Notes under the pieces: model-generated
What the model saw: the letters and a program-made list of their open reading frames with translations, nothing else
What the model was told of the DNA's origin: nothing
The model's database searches: none
In this document: positions 16,910 through 24,500 of the stretch, piece after piece
How the letters are laid out: each line of letters starts with the position of its first letter
Position numbering within the stretch: the first letter of the stretch is position 1
IMG/VR virus record: IMGVR_UViG_3300044998_000785
Location: 1-36,555 of that record
Origin: a virus
Length of the DNA stretch: 36,555 nt
Direction: 5' to 3' (one strand)
Position numbers and translations under genes: made by a program

Positions 16910-17883
16910 AATTCGTTTGCTTTTAGTTCTTCTTTAAGCCTATTAAAATGTTTCATGTTATGATCTTTGCTGGCTCCTCTTTTTTTAATGGCCTTTGCCT
17001 TGGCAATTTTTTGAACACGAATTTCTTTATCTTCCATAATTGCTATATCAGCAATTTTGCGAATAATCATATCGTAATAGGCGATATCAACCTCTTTGAT
17101 AAGTTCAATCTTTTTAAGGGCATTCACATTTAGGATTGATGCCGTTCGCATCTCCTGCACGGGCATATTCTTTTGATAGTACATATCGTAAATTGGGTTA
17201 TATGGGATATTGTTGTCGGCAATAAATTTCCAATCATCCTTATCGTACCAATCATAAATAGGATAGAAGTTAAAGTTTCGAGAACCAGTGCCTTTACTAC
17301 TCCATGGTATTCCACTAATACCATCGCGAGATGTTACAGCAACATATCTACGCAGACTTTCTTGCGCTCTTAAACCAAGCAAAAACGCACAGCCATTTAG
17401 CTTTTGTTCGGCATAAAAAGATGCTGATATTTTCCGAATTAAGCTGCTTTTTTTCGGCATCTTCATAGTCATGTCATGATGAAAGCAATCCGCTGGCAAC
17501 GGCCTTACATTTTTACTCTCATCATTTGCCCATACTTCAATTACTTTATCATCCAAAAAGGTAACCTTACGCCACATACGTGGGCAAACCCAATAAAATT
17601 TAAGGTATTGCTCTTTATATTTTTCACGTATTGACTCAATGTAATGGATGGTGGTAATGTTTTCAATTTCCTGATCAATAAATATTATGTTGAATTTTCG
17701 GTTGTGTTTTTCAGCATATTTAAAACATAGGAATAAAACACAGGTAGAATCTTTCCCGCCTGAGAAATTAACAAATATCTTTTCGTCTGTATATCGGTCA
17801 AAAACCAATTTTATGCGCTCATAAGCTGCATCTAATACAGATTTGTCTTTATTATACAATTTAGCTGGTGGTTTGGCTCTCAT
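16906..17883 (-). CDS. PAPS-reductase-like (PP-loop ATPase) protein, IbrA/DndC-like
   Basis: This 325-residue protein has the PP-loop SGGKDSTCVL at 41-50, which binds ATP and activates a substrate by adenylation. Later GLRAQESLRRY (about 175) and the pattern YPIYDWYDKDDW (about 210) are typical of the phosphoadenosine phosphosulfate reductase family. The C-terminal tail is very basic (KAKAIKKRGASKDH), suggesting nucleic acid contact. Relatives include IbrA and DndC. It is coupled by four-base overlaps to the SNF2 gene before it and the ParB-like gene after it. Phage copies have been suspected to take part in nucleic acid modification or gene control, but a reaction is not established. Confidence 0.88.
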   Translation of the reverse strand: MRAKPPAKLYNKDKSVLDAAYERIKLVFDRYTDEKIFVNFSGGKDSTCVLFLCFKYAEKHNRKFNIIFIDQEIENITTIHYIESIREKYKEQYLKFYWVCPRMWRKVTFLDDKVIEVWANDESKNVRPLPADCFHHDMTMKMPKKSSLIRKISASFYAEQKLNGCAFLLGLRAQESLRRYVAVTSRDGISGIPWSSKGTGSRNFNFYPIYDWYDKDDWKFIADNNIPYNPIYDMYYQKNMPVQEMRTASILNVNALKKIELIKEVDIAYYDMIIRKIADIAIMEDKEIRVQKIAKAKAIKKRGASKDHNMKHFNRLKEELKANEL

Positions 17884-19082
17884 AATTCTTTTATTGCCTC
17901 CTTCAAAGCTTTGGTTTTAAAATACGTGAGTAGGTTTTGTTTTTTGTTGATGTTGTCAATAATAAGGCGTTCGAGGCCAACATTGCCATTCAGGTTTACA
18001 AATCGGCAATGTTCAGCCTGTTGCCCGATGCGCCATATACGGTGCTCCATTTGCTTTATGAGGGCGTAATCCCATACCTTATCCCAAATAATGATGGTAT
18101 CGTAGTCTTGTAGGTTCAAGCCAAGGCTTTCGGATTGGATAGATAAAACACGCACATCCGGGTAACGCTTTTTTAGTTCAGCTTCAGCGCTTAGGTATTT
18201 GCGGAATATGAGCACCTTGTTTCGATCGGTTTCTTTGAGGAATTTATCCAGTATCTCAAACTTCTCGCTGCTGTTGGTGTAAAGGTGTTGCATCTTTTGG
18301 GTTAGCTCCAAAAAGATGTTGTTGTTCATGTATTGCAGCTTCTCGTTGTCTAGGTACTCCTCTTTTAGCCGGTAATACTCCTCACTGGTTTCTTTATCCA
18401 GGTTAAAGTCAATGTCAATGTATTGTTTACCAACTTCAAGGCTAAGGTCGCACTCAAACACATAAGGCTGAATTAAGGAGTATAAATAATCTACATTGTG
18501 GTACTTGGTAATAAACTCCTTAGTGTACTGTTTATAGCTTCCAAATCGCTTGGTTATTCGGGTGTACTCGCAAAACGTGTTTTTAAACTCGGCAAAACCC
18601 ATGTTTAGAATTTTAGGCGAAAGAAACTCAAACTGTGCCCAGGCATCCAGTAGGTTTCTGCTTATAGGTGTGCCATTTAAAACGAGCCGATACTCGGTAA
18701 GCTTACCTAGCTCTATGATGCGTTTGGTTCGTTTGGCATCGTTGTTTTTAATCTTTAGGCTTTCATCCACTACAATAACACTGCAATTGCTTTCTTCGAG
18801 CTTCTTGTATAAGTTTAAATAGGTGCGGTCGCTGCTGCTTATGGTTTCTATACCAACAATATCCAAATCAATGTTTAGTGCACCATATTCAGCAAGCATT
18901 TGCGCCTGATTGGCTTTGTTTTGAAATGGGGTAAACCAAAGCACGTATTTTAAGCCGGGAATACTTTCGGCCAGCTTCCACGCAGTAAGTGTTTTACCCG
19001 TTCCAGGATCCATATACAAGGCTCCAACTTTTAGGTGTTGGAGCTTTGTAATGGCGTTTAGTTGGTTATCTAGTAAATTCAT
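17880..19082 (-). CDS. SNF2-type DEAD/DEAH-box helicase (phage form)
   Basis: This 400-residue protein has all main SF2 motifs: DPGTGKTLTAW (motif I, 25-35), VVDESLKIKN (motif II, with DES in place of DEAH), LNGTPIS (motif III, about 135), RSVLIF-like KVLIFRKY, and QMEHRIWRIGQ (motif VI) with the arginine finger. The short form without extra domains is typical of phages. It would move along or remodel double-stranded DNA using ATP. The start at 19082 is preferred over in-frame codons further upstream because the homologous region begins at MNLLDNQ and the overlap with the upstream gene shrinks to 17 bases. It may support replication, recombination or the action of the coupled PAPSR/ParB pair. 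Confidence 0.9.
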   Translation of the reverse strand: MNLLDNQLNAITKLQHLKVGALYMDPGTGKTLTAWKLAESIPGLKYVLWFTPFQNKANQAQMLAEYGALNIDLDIVGIETISSSDRTYLNLYKKLEESNCSVIVVDESLKIKNNDAKRTKRIIELGKLTEYRLVLNGTPISRNLLDAWAQFEFLSPKILNMGFAEFKNTFCEYTRITKRFGSYKQYTKEFITKYHNVDYLYSLIQPYVFECDLSLEVGKQYIDIDFNLDKETSEEYYRLKEEYLDNEKLQYMNNNIFLELTQKMQHLYTNSSEKFEILDKFLKETDRNKVLIFRKYLSAEAELKKRYPDVRVLSIQSESLGLNLQDYDTIIIWDKVWDYALIKQMEHRIWRIGQQAEHCRFVNLNGNVGLERLIIDNINKKQNLLTYFKTKALKEAIKEL

Positions 19083-19284
19083 AAGCGACCACCTTGTAAT
19101 TAACACCCAATGGAAATTCATTATTTACAGCAGTAAAATCTTCCTTGGTATCTATCACCAGTTCTGCAAAGTTGCTCTTTAGGCGTGCCAGTGTTTTTAC
19201 AGCTTCATTATAATACATACCATCGTAAACTGTTTTAACGCTTTCTGTTCCTATTACTCTTTTTTCAATTTTATATTCGGTCAT
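19066..19284 (-). CDS. Unknown 72-residue protein, early operon
   Basis: A small mixed-charge protein (MTEYKIEKRVIG) with a central helix (NEAVKTLARLKSNFAEL) and C-terminal strands ending VAYEFTR. No family recognised. It starts two bases after the preceding gene and overlaps the helicase gene, so it is part of the same operon. Confidence 0.6.
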   Translation of the reverse strand: MTEYKIEKRVIGTESVKTVYDGMYYNEAVKTLARLKSNFAELVIDTKEDFTAVNNEFPLGVNYKVVAYEFTR

Positions 19285-19286
19285 GA

Positions 19287-19619
19287 CTAGTCTCTTTTTA
19301 AATAATCGTTTGGCTGAACTTCAACGGCCTCAACCTTAGCCGGAACATGCTTCTCAACTGTGTAAGTAGGCAACATTTTACCGCTATCCCTATCAAACCA
19401 AGCCTCTTTTTTGGTACTGTATTGCAGTTCTTTTTGCTCCAATATCCAACAGCTAATCCAGTAAGCATCAGATTTCTGAACATCATAATCCTTACCCATT
19501 ACCATACTTTTAGGAATAATAGCTGTGCTGCCATCGAATGCAGTTGCCTTGTATGCCTTTTCGGAAATACTGGTGAGGCTATCCAGCCTCACCGAGTAAC
19601 ATTTGATTTTTGCGCCCAT
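19287..19619 (-). CDS. Unknown 110-residue protein, early operon
   Basis: The start at 19619 lies one base past the stop of the preceding gene; in-frame codons further upstream would use TTG and are not preferred. The protein looks beta-rich at the N-terminus (GAKIKCYSVRLDSL) and has a Trp/Tyr-rich middle (DAYWISCWILEQKELQY). No recognised motif. Confidence 0.6.
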   Translation of the reverse strand: MGAKIKCYSVRLDSLTSISEKAYKATAFDGSTAIIPKSMVMGKDYDVQKSDAYWISCWILEQKELQYSTKKEAWFDRDSGKMLPTYTVEKHVPAKVEAVEVQPNDYLKRD

Positions 19620-19620
19620 T

Positions 19621-19989
19621 TTATTCAGCAATCACAAATTGAACATAACGATCAGAATCGCTGCACCAGAATATACCTTCATCTGTATACGCATTAATGC
19701 AGGTGCGGTAATCTCCTTCTCCGATAATAGTAACCTTATTGTGATACTCACGAGGATTTTCCGCAGCTTTTTTCGCATGGTAGGCTTCATCCCGGTTAGC
19801 CCAAGTTGTGTGGCAAGGCACTACCTTGTCTACTACAAAAGAATCAACACCATTTTGGCCACGATAGCCAAAGTACTTAGTGATGATACGTTTACCTTTA
19901 AGATTTTCAATGTGATCAGTAGTAAGATACTGAGCTGTGCCATTGTCAATAGCAGCTTGAATAATTTGGTTTAATTTTTCTGTTGTCAT
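19621..19989 (-). CDS. Unknown 122-residue protein, first gene of the early operon
   Basis: The N-terminal helix (MTTEKLNQIIQAAIDNG) is followed by DHIENLKGKRIITKYFG and beta-like segments, ending SDRYVQFVIAE. No family recognised. It is the first gene behind the strong host-type promoter at 20047-20076 and is followed without gap by the small genes leading to the helicase. Confidence 0.65.
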   Translation of the reverse strand: MTTEKLNQIIQAAIDNGTAQYLTTDHIENLKGKRIITKYFGYRGQNGVDSFVVDKVVPCHTTWANRDEAYHAKKAAENPREYHNKVTIIGEGDYRTCINAYTDEGIFWCSDSDRYVQFVIAE

Positions 19990-20046
19990 GATTTTTCTGC
20001 CAGTTTTTAGGCCGGTGGCGCTCCGGTTTAATTGTTAATTGATATG

Positions 20047-20076
20047 CAAATATAATACTTTTTTTATTAATGTCAA
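20047..20076 (-). promoter_or_regulatory. Strong host-type promoter of the helicase-ParB operon
   Basis: Minus strand: TTG (20076-20074), exactly 19 bases, TATATTTG (20054-20047), a perfect match to the Bacteroidetes -33/-7 consensus. The transcript would start near 20042 and carry about 50 bases before the first start codon. It points to expression by host sigma factor, early or in the lysogen. Confidence 0.85.
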
Positions 20077-20143
20077 TACATTTATAAAATAAATCTGACA
20101 CCCGCGCCCCTGCGCTCAACAATGCCATAAACTTTCTTTGATG

Positions 20144-20168
20144 CCACTTTCTTTTCAAAAGAAAGTGG
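20144..20168. repeat. 25-base near-perfect palindrome
   Basis: CCACTTTCTTTT and its reverse complement are separated by a single C. It lies in the short gap between the DUF932 unit terminator and the early promoter. The size suggests a cruciform, regulatory dyad or REP-like sequence; a copy of part of it (ACTTTCTTTGATGCC-like) lies just to the left at 20131-20145. Confidence 0.6.
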
Positions 20169-20173
20169 CCGCG

Positions 20174-20209
20174 AAAAAAAAGGGCTACCCGTGTATAAAC
20201 GGATAGCCC
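20174..20209 (-). terminator. Terminator of the DUF932 gene
   Basis: On the minus strand GGGCTATCCGT pairs with ACGGGTAGCCC (one mismatch) and is followed by eight T. It lies 24 bases past the stop codon of the DUF932 gene. Confidence 0.88.
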
Positions 20210-20232
20210 TGCGATATGGTAGCCTATAAATA

Positions 20233-21084
20233 TTAGTAGGTTTCTACCAGTTGCAAAATTTTGGCGTCTGCTTTTCGCTGTGCTTCAAATGTCATTTTCA
20301 ACTTGCCGTGTATCAACTCATTGAACGCATTATATACAAGCCACTTGTTCGGCACTTCGTTAAGTAGTGCCTGCTCTCGCTCAATAACCTGCATCACAAG
20401 TTGAGCATTTAATGAAGGGTCGGGATTTAGGTCTGATTTCTCAAACTTAAAAAGTCCGCTCTGCTCTGCGATACCTTTCACAATTTCGGGGATGTCGTGT
20501 ATTTCGGTTTCACTCATTCTCTCAAATTTTCGGGTTATCGTATAAAATTCATTATCCATGAATTTATTAACCAGTGCCCGAATTTCAGGAATAACCACAC
20601 GCAACATATCGCCCCTGTGTTTAATAGAAAATCCGATTTGCGCATGTGCAACGTGTAAGCCATTACTGCAAACCTCACGATAAAAGCCAAATCTGCCCGA
20701 AGTTCGGCAGCTTCCATCATAGGAATTAGTAAAGCGCAACATCGGTTTTATTTTGTCTTTGCCATTCTTCACTGTTACCGTGTAGTTTTCATCATCCAGA
20801 ATATAATCAACGGCAAAACTGCGGTTTTCTCTGTTAATACTGCGGGTTTTATAGTTTATCTCCGCATTAATCAAAGCTTCTTCGGCATGAAGAAAGAAAT
20901 TTTCATTCGGCAAATGTGCGTATGATTTAGAAACTACATTTACCAAAGTACCGGCAGAAATAACGGCTTTTTCAAGTCCTTTCCTGGTCGGCATACCGGT
21001 AATTATTGCAAGTGGCTGCACCTCTGAACTGATGTATATATCATCATTTTGCAGCGGTTTGTTTAAAAATGCTCTGTTATTCAT
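20233..21084 (-). CDS. DUF932 family protein
   Basis: This 283-residue protein has the hallmark of the DUF932 family of phages and plasmids: the pattern RTSGRFGFYREVCSNGLHV in the middle (about 145-165), preceded by strands with NYTVTVKNGKDKIKP and followed by helices. The function of the family is unknown; genes are often near replication or defence functions on mobile DNA. The start at 21084 is chosen because AAGGGAGA, a good ribosome binding site, lies 8 bases upstream; the frame is open further up. It stands behind a terminator-like hairpin and shares a 14-base leader motif with the gene before it. Confidence 0.82.
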   Translation of the reverse strand: MNNRAFLNKPLQNDDIYISSEVQPLAIITGMPTRKGLEKAVISAGTLVNVVSKSYAHLPNENFFLHAEEALINAEINYKTRSINRENRSFAVDYILDDENYTVTVKNGKDKIKPMLRFTNSYDGSCRTSGRFGFYREVCSNGLHVAHAQIGFSIKHRGDMLRVVIPEIRALVNKFMDNEFYTITRKFERMSETEIHDIPEIVKGIAEQSGLFKFEKSDLNPDPSLNAQLVMQVIEREQALLNEVPNKWLVYNAFNELIHGKLKMTFEAQRKADAKILQLVETY

Positions 21085-21104
21085 ATTTTTGTCTCCCTTG
21101 TTAG

Positions 21105-21118
21105 TTTTTAACGGCATT
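21105..21118 (-). repeat. Leader motif AATGCCGTTAAAAA, copy before the DUF932 gene
   Basis: The minus-strand sequence AATGCCGTTAAAAA occurs here and again at 21606-21619, both times shortly before a start codon (20 to 35 bases). It could be a binding site of a shared regulator or a trace of duplication of the control region. Confidence 0.5.
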
Positions 21119-21121
21119 AAA

Positions 21122-21172
21122 AACAACACATATACAGCCCGATTGCGTATGCTTTCGGGCTGTTGTGTTGTT
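21122..21172 (-). terminator. Long hairpin between the 138-residue gene and the DUF932 gene
   Basis: AACAACACA/TGTGTTGTT and ACAGCCCG/CGGGCTGT form two stacked helices with a 3-base bulge, followed on the minus strand by a short T run. It could terminate or attenuate transcription into the DUF932 gene, giving it a lower level than the gene before it. Confidence 0.75.
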
Positions 21173-21179
21173 AGCCTGT

Positions 21180-21596
21180 TTAGATTACAAAATCAAGAAT
21201 TTCAGATTCGATAACTCCGACCTGTTGTTTAACCTGCTCACGAATTAAAGCCAGTACAGGCTTTAAAATAGCAGGGTGGGCGGTTGTGAATGTGTTGCCT
21301 TTGCTGTCTTTTAACTGCAAACTTTGGCTGTGTTCATCACTGCCAATGGCAAAGCTTTCAATTTTCTGTTGGGTTTCCTTGTAAGTAGCATGTTTGTCTA
21401 CAAGGCTGTTTAATTGCTCATTCCGTGCGATGCGGTCGGCAACTGTCAAAACTTGCGTTTTGCTTTTGTCAAGTTTTGCTTCAACTGCTCCACCATCAGG
21501 CGCAATGGTAGTTGTGCTTTTTTCAACTTGTGCAGTTTTTGTTTCTGTTTTGGTTGCCACTCCTTGAGTTGCAGAGCCATTGTTTTTTGTTGTCAT
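21180..21596 (-). CDS. Unknown 138-residue protein paired with DUF932
   Basis: The protein has a Thr/Lys/Ser-rich, low-complexity first third (about 1-45, with TKTETKTAQVEKS), which is probably unstructured. The rest is helical (VADRIARNEQLNSLVDKHATY and a C-terminal helix with REQVKQQVGVIESEIL). No family is recognised. It is the first gene after the promoter/operator at 21621-21652. It might be a partner of the DUF932 protein; this is inferred from adjacency alone. Confidence 0.65.
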   Translation of the reverse strand: MTTKNNGSATQGVATKTETKTAQVEKSTTTIAPDGGAVEAKLDKSKTQVLTVADRIARNEQLNSLVDKHATYKETQQKIESFAIGSDEHSQSLQLKDSKGNTFTTAHPAILKPVLALIREQVKQQVGVIESEILDFVI

Positions 21597-21620
21597 GTTG
21601 TTAAATTTTTAACGGCATTG

Positions 21621-21652
21621 TAAAGATAGTCAAACACCTTGTATTTACAAGG
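21621..21652 (-). promoter_or_regulatory. Promoter with an inverted repeat at the -33 box
   Basis: Minus strand: TTG (21650-21648), 19 bases, TATCTTTA (21628-21621), one base off the consensus. The -33 box sits inside the dyad CCTTGTAAATACAAGG (21637-21652), which looks like an operator: a bound repressor would block RNA polymerase. Confidence 0.7.
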
Positions 21653-21887
21653 CTTTACGCTGATTTTGTATTAAATTATTCAATTTTATTAATCTGATTA
21701 TCAAACATTTATAATATATTGATATCATGGCATTTACAGCTGCAAATGATTGAAATGCAATTATTTGTTTTTTAGGTTTTTGGCTGCACCTTTTTTGAAA
21801 AAGGTTGCAACCAAGTGTCAACTTCTCACCGCGTCGCCTATCCAAAAAAATGGAATTTCCGTTCCGTTTTTTTCGAAATCTGAAACG
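21653..21887. other. AT-rich gene-free stretch before the hairpin region
   Basis: Little is seen here apart from a local inverted repeat CCTTTTTTGAAAAAGG near 21790 and many short T and A runs. Open frames are short, lack a start context and are not conserved in style with neighbours. It may hold a promoter for a plus-strand RNA, but no TAnnTTTG box was found. Confidence 0.5.
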
Positions 21888-22233
21888 GCAGCCCTGCGGG
21901 CTGCGCCCCTATGTGTGGCTGGTTTGGCGTGGGATACACATAGGCCGCCCCTATATTGTGAACTCTTGGCACAAGTGTTCACGCCTATATCGGTGTGGCA
22001 TTGTGTCGCATGTGAACGAGTGAATGAGTGAGCTTTGCCTTAGGCGTGCGAACATATGAACGTAGAGAATAGGCGACTTAATGCCACACAAGGATGTGTG
22101 CATGAGTAACAATGCACTCATCCACATTATAGCTTACCTTTCAATGCATTGTATGCTTTGAATGGTAAGCGTGCGCAAGGGATTGAAGCTAGCTACCGTG
22201 TAGCGCGTAAAGCCCGGTACCGAAGGTATGCGC
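21888..22233 (+). ncRNA. Highly structured stretch behind the large terminase gene (possible RNA or packaging site)
   Basis: At least eight stems are visible within 346 bases: GCAGCCC/GGGCTGC (21888-21904); CCTATGTGT/ACACATAGG (21908-21944); GTGAAC-T-CTTG hairpin (21958-21982); a long-range stem GTGTGGCAT/ATGCCACAC (21993-22001 with 22081-22089) closing a multi-branch region; GATG-T-GTGCAT hairpin (22093-22122); GCTTACC-T-TTCAA-T-GCAT hairpin (22132-22170); GCGCA/TGCGC (22173-22233) enclosing GCTAC/GTAGC and TACC/GGTA. Mismatches in three hairpins are always T opposite T on the plus strand, which favours a plus-strand RNA. The last part resembles, from memory, a conserved Bacteroidetes intergenic motif (AGGGATTGAAGC...AAAGCCCGG). 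No coding frame fits. A pac/cos-like site is an alternative. Confidence 0.55.
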
Positions 22234-22234
22234 C

Positions 22235-23905
22235 CTAAAGATTAGTAAGGAATGGTAATGCTCGCTTATACTTCAACAGATTTGCATACTTACCAAATAC
22301 TATCTGGTCTGCTGCATCGCTTCCGTCAGTTGCTTCCTCTCGATTTTGTTTGAATAGTTTCTCTGATGATTTGTTCTTTCTTATACCTGCTCTACCATCA
22401 TCAATGGCTGGTGCTAACTCCATCGATACTATTAACTCTTTACAATTGATAAGATTAAATCCTACCTCAGGGAATATCTTATCTCGCCTAAGCAATAGCA
22501 ATGCCCATAGGAGATACTTATCGTTGTGGCTTGGGTTGCGCTTGCCCCTATTCTTCACATGCACTATCCATCCATTATCACGCAGTATCTTCACCACTTG
22601 GTCGGTTAATGCCTGCGTACTGTTTATCTGTTTCACATTTCCCTGTGCATCGGGCCAAAGGTTAACCTCTTTCTTTTTGTGATGCTTATAATATTCACAG
22701 AAATCCAACACAACATGGTCAACAATTTTCGGAGCTTTCACATAGAAATTCTTAATGAAGTTTATGCGGTTAATAGATTTTAGTTCCTGGGCTACTACTA
22801 ACCAATTTATGTGCACCCCGAAATCCATACCAATATCGAGCGGTAAGTTATCAATACAGTCTTTATCTTGTCGGCTATCTAAAGACTTTATTTTTGATAA
22901 ATCGAAATCGAGGCTATCAAGGAACGAATAATTGAATGAGCCTTTATAACCATGCTTAACCCGGTCAAGACTAGAGTAAAAACCACCGTCAATTTTATTA
23001 ATATGCTTATTTAAAACCTCAATCAGAAACATAGTTTCTGTCATGCCATCGTGCAGGTCGTGTATATATCTTAATGAAAGATTGGTGAGGTTATCAAATG
23101 CGTTTGCTTCAGAATAGTAGAAACCGTTTTTAGATGGAAAGCTCCTAAGCTTTTTATCTAGCTGAAGTATCAGTCCATATATTTCGAGCTTTGTTTTTTT
23201 ATCTCGTTCTTTTATAAACTGCAGCTGTAGATCTATCATGCGGTTACGCAATGCTCTAAAATCATAACCCTCATCTTCGTAGTAATGGGATGGCTTTAAC
23301 AACCATTGACCATCAGCACCGAATGGCATTGATGAAAAATGAAACTCAGCGTGATGCAGCGGATGCTTTTTGAAATACTCTTCATGACCCCGATTTGTAG
23401 CTTTGGTTTCACGGGCATAACGCTCGTAATCGATAGTTAATGATTCATCGGTTATATTGCCATCAAACGAAGGCCCACGTGCAGAGCCTTCCCTATCCTG
23501 ACTTAGCAAAGCAAAACCCACGCAATTTCTATCAGGCCTTACAAATGTGATGAAGTTATCAAACTTGAAAGGTGTCCAATAAGGCATATTCACACCATCA
23601 GGTCGTTTACGGATAAAGTAATTTACATCCTTTCGATAACCTAACTTTTCTAAACCCTCAAAAGTACCGGGAAGCGTTAAAGTAAGCAATTGTTGAAATG
23701 TGGCTCCTTGAATACTCCACGTAGCCCTTGGCATGGTTCGCACAATCATATCAATCAGTACAGCAATAACCGTACTCTTACCCGTAGCACGCCCCCAGAT
23801 GTTATTAGCTTTTTTTATCGCACCACGCCACAAATGCAGCATAAAGTTTTGTTGCGGTTTGTTGTACGTTATTTCAGATATGTCAATATCGTTTTCACTC
23901 ATCAT
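22235..23905 (-). CDS. terL: Phage terminase large subunit
   Basis: The 556-residue protein has an N-terminal ATPase with a Walker-A-like loop GRATGKST (38-45) and an acidic Walker-B-like stretch GNITDESL (about 150). Its C-terminal RNase H-like nuclease has the first acidic residue in LDIGMDFGV (about 360), the second in LWPDAQGN (about 420) and a later one in NPSHNDKYLLWALLL. It packs DNA into proheads through the portal. It overlaps the small-terminase candidate by 11 bases. The downstream neighbour is not a portal gene but a structured gene-free stretch, which is unusual. Confidence 0.88.
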   Translation of the reverse strand: MMSENDIDISEITYNKPQQNFMLHLWRGAIKKANNIWGRATGKSTVIAVLIDMIVRTMPRATWSIQGATFQQLLTLTLPGTFEGLEKLGYRKDVNYFIRKRPDGVNMPYWTPFKFDNFITFVRPDRNCVGFALLSQDREGSARGPSFDGNITDESLTIDYERYARETKATNRGHEEYFKKHPLHHAEFHFSSMPFGADGQWLLKPSHYYEDEGYDFRALRNRMIDLQLQFIKERDKKTKLEIYGLILQLDKKLRSFPSKNGFYYSEANAFDNLTNLSLRYIHDLHDGMTETMFLIEVLNKHINKIDGGFYSSLDRVKHGYKGSFNYSFLDSLDFDLSKIKSLDSRQDKDCIDNLPLDIGMDFGVHINWLVVAQELKSINRINFIKNFYVKAPKIVDHVVLDFCEYYKHHKKKEVNLWPDAQGNVKQINSTQALTDQVVKILRDNGWIVHVKNRGKRNPSHNDKYLLWALLLLRRDKIFPEVGFNLINCKELIVSMELAPAIDDGRAGIRKNKSSEKLFKQNREEATDGSDAADQIVFGKYANLLKYKRALPFLTNL

Positions 23906-24500
23906 CGCTCACATCAAGTTCATCCAACTGAGATTTTATTTGCTCCGGATCCGGCAGCGAGCTGCTATTATCATCAAGTATTTGTTCAAACTCTGATTCA
24001 GGAAGCTTTTGCAACGCATCCATATTCAAAGTTTTATTTGATTCGTTGCCCTTTATTACGATTTGAATGGTAGATGGAAGCACGATGCCACCAGTTTCAT
24101 CATCTTTTAATAAACCTAGCAACAAATCTATATGCTTACTGGCTGCTACAGCCGACATATAATCGCCATCTTGTTCAGCTATTGAACGAAGCTGCTTATA
24201 CCATTCCACCTGCACGGTTTTCATGTAATCCTTATCATCTTTAAACATGGTACCGTACAGTTTCTGCGTTTCCTTTATATCATAATACGCCTGGCGTTCA
24301 CTCACATTAAACCTGTCGCAGTAAATGGTAATGATCTGGCGTTTGCTTAACGCTGGCCTGTGTCTGCGAAACTGGTCATCAATAAATTTATACCGCACCA
24401 GTAAATCCTGATCGGTTGGCGATAAGTCAAGTTCGCCCCTGCGTTTTTCGGGTGTGCTCACCCATTTCAGCAGCTTATCAAATAGTGTATAATCACCCAT
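23895..24500 (-). CDS. Putative terminase small subunit
   Basis: This 201-residue protein has basic N-terminal helices with a helix-turn-helix-like pattern (ALSKRQIITIYCDRFNVSERQAYYD, in parts about 50-75), a helical middle that could oligomerise, and a very acidic C-terminal tail (SQLDELDVSDDE). This layout and the overlap with the large terminase fit the DNA-recognising small subunit. The 98-residue protein encoded just before it is an alternative or additional candidate. Confidence 0.65.
   Translation of the reverse strand: MGDYTLFDKLLKWVSTPEKRRGELDLSPTDQDLLVRYKFIDDQFRRHRPALSKRQIITIYCDRFNVSERQAYYDIKETQKLYGTMFKDDKDYMKTVQVEWYKQLRSIAEQDGDYMSAVAASKHIDLLLGLLKDDETGGIVLPSTIQIVIKGNESNKTLNMDALQKLPESEFEQILDDNSSSLPDPEQIKSQLDELDVSDDE

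Noticed and set aside
19946-20158. Minus-strand frame of 70 codons before the early operon
   Set aside because: It overlaps the first operon gene in another frame and runs through the promoter and a palindrome; no start context.
22173-22233. A second tRNA-like gene at the end of the structured stretch
   Set aside because: No cloverleaf with anticodon and T arm can be formed.
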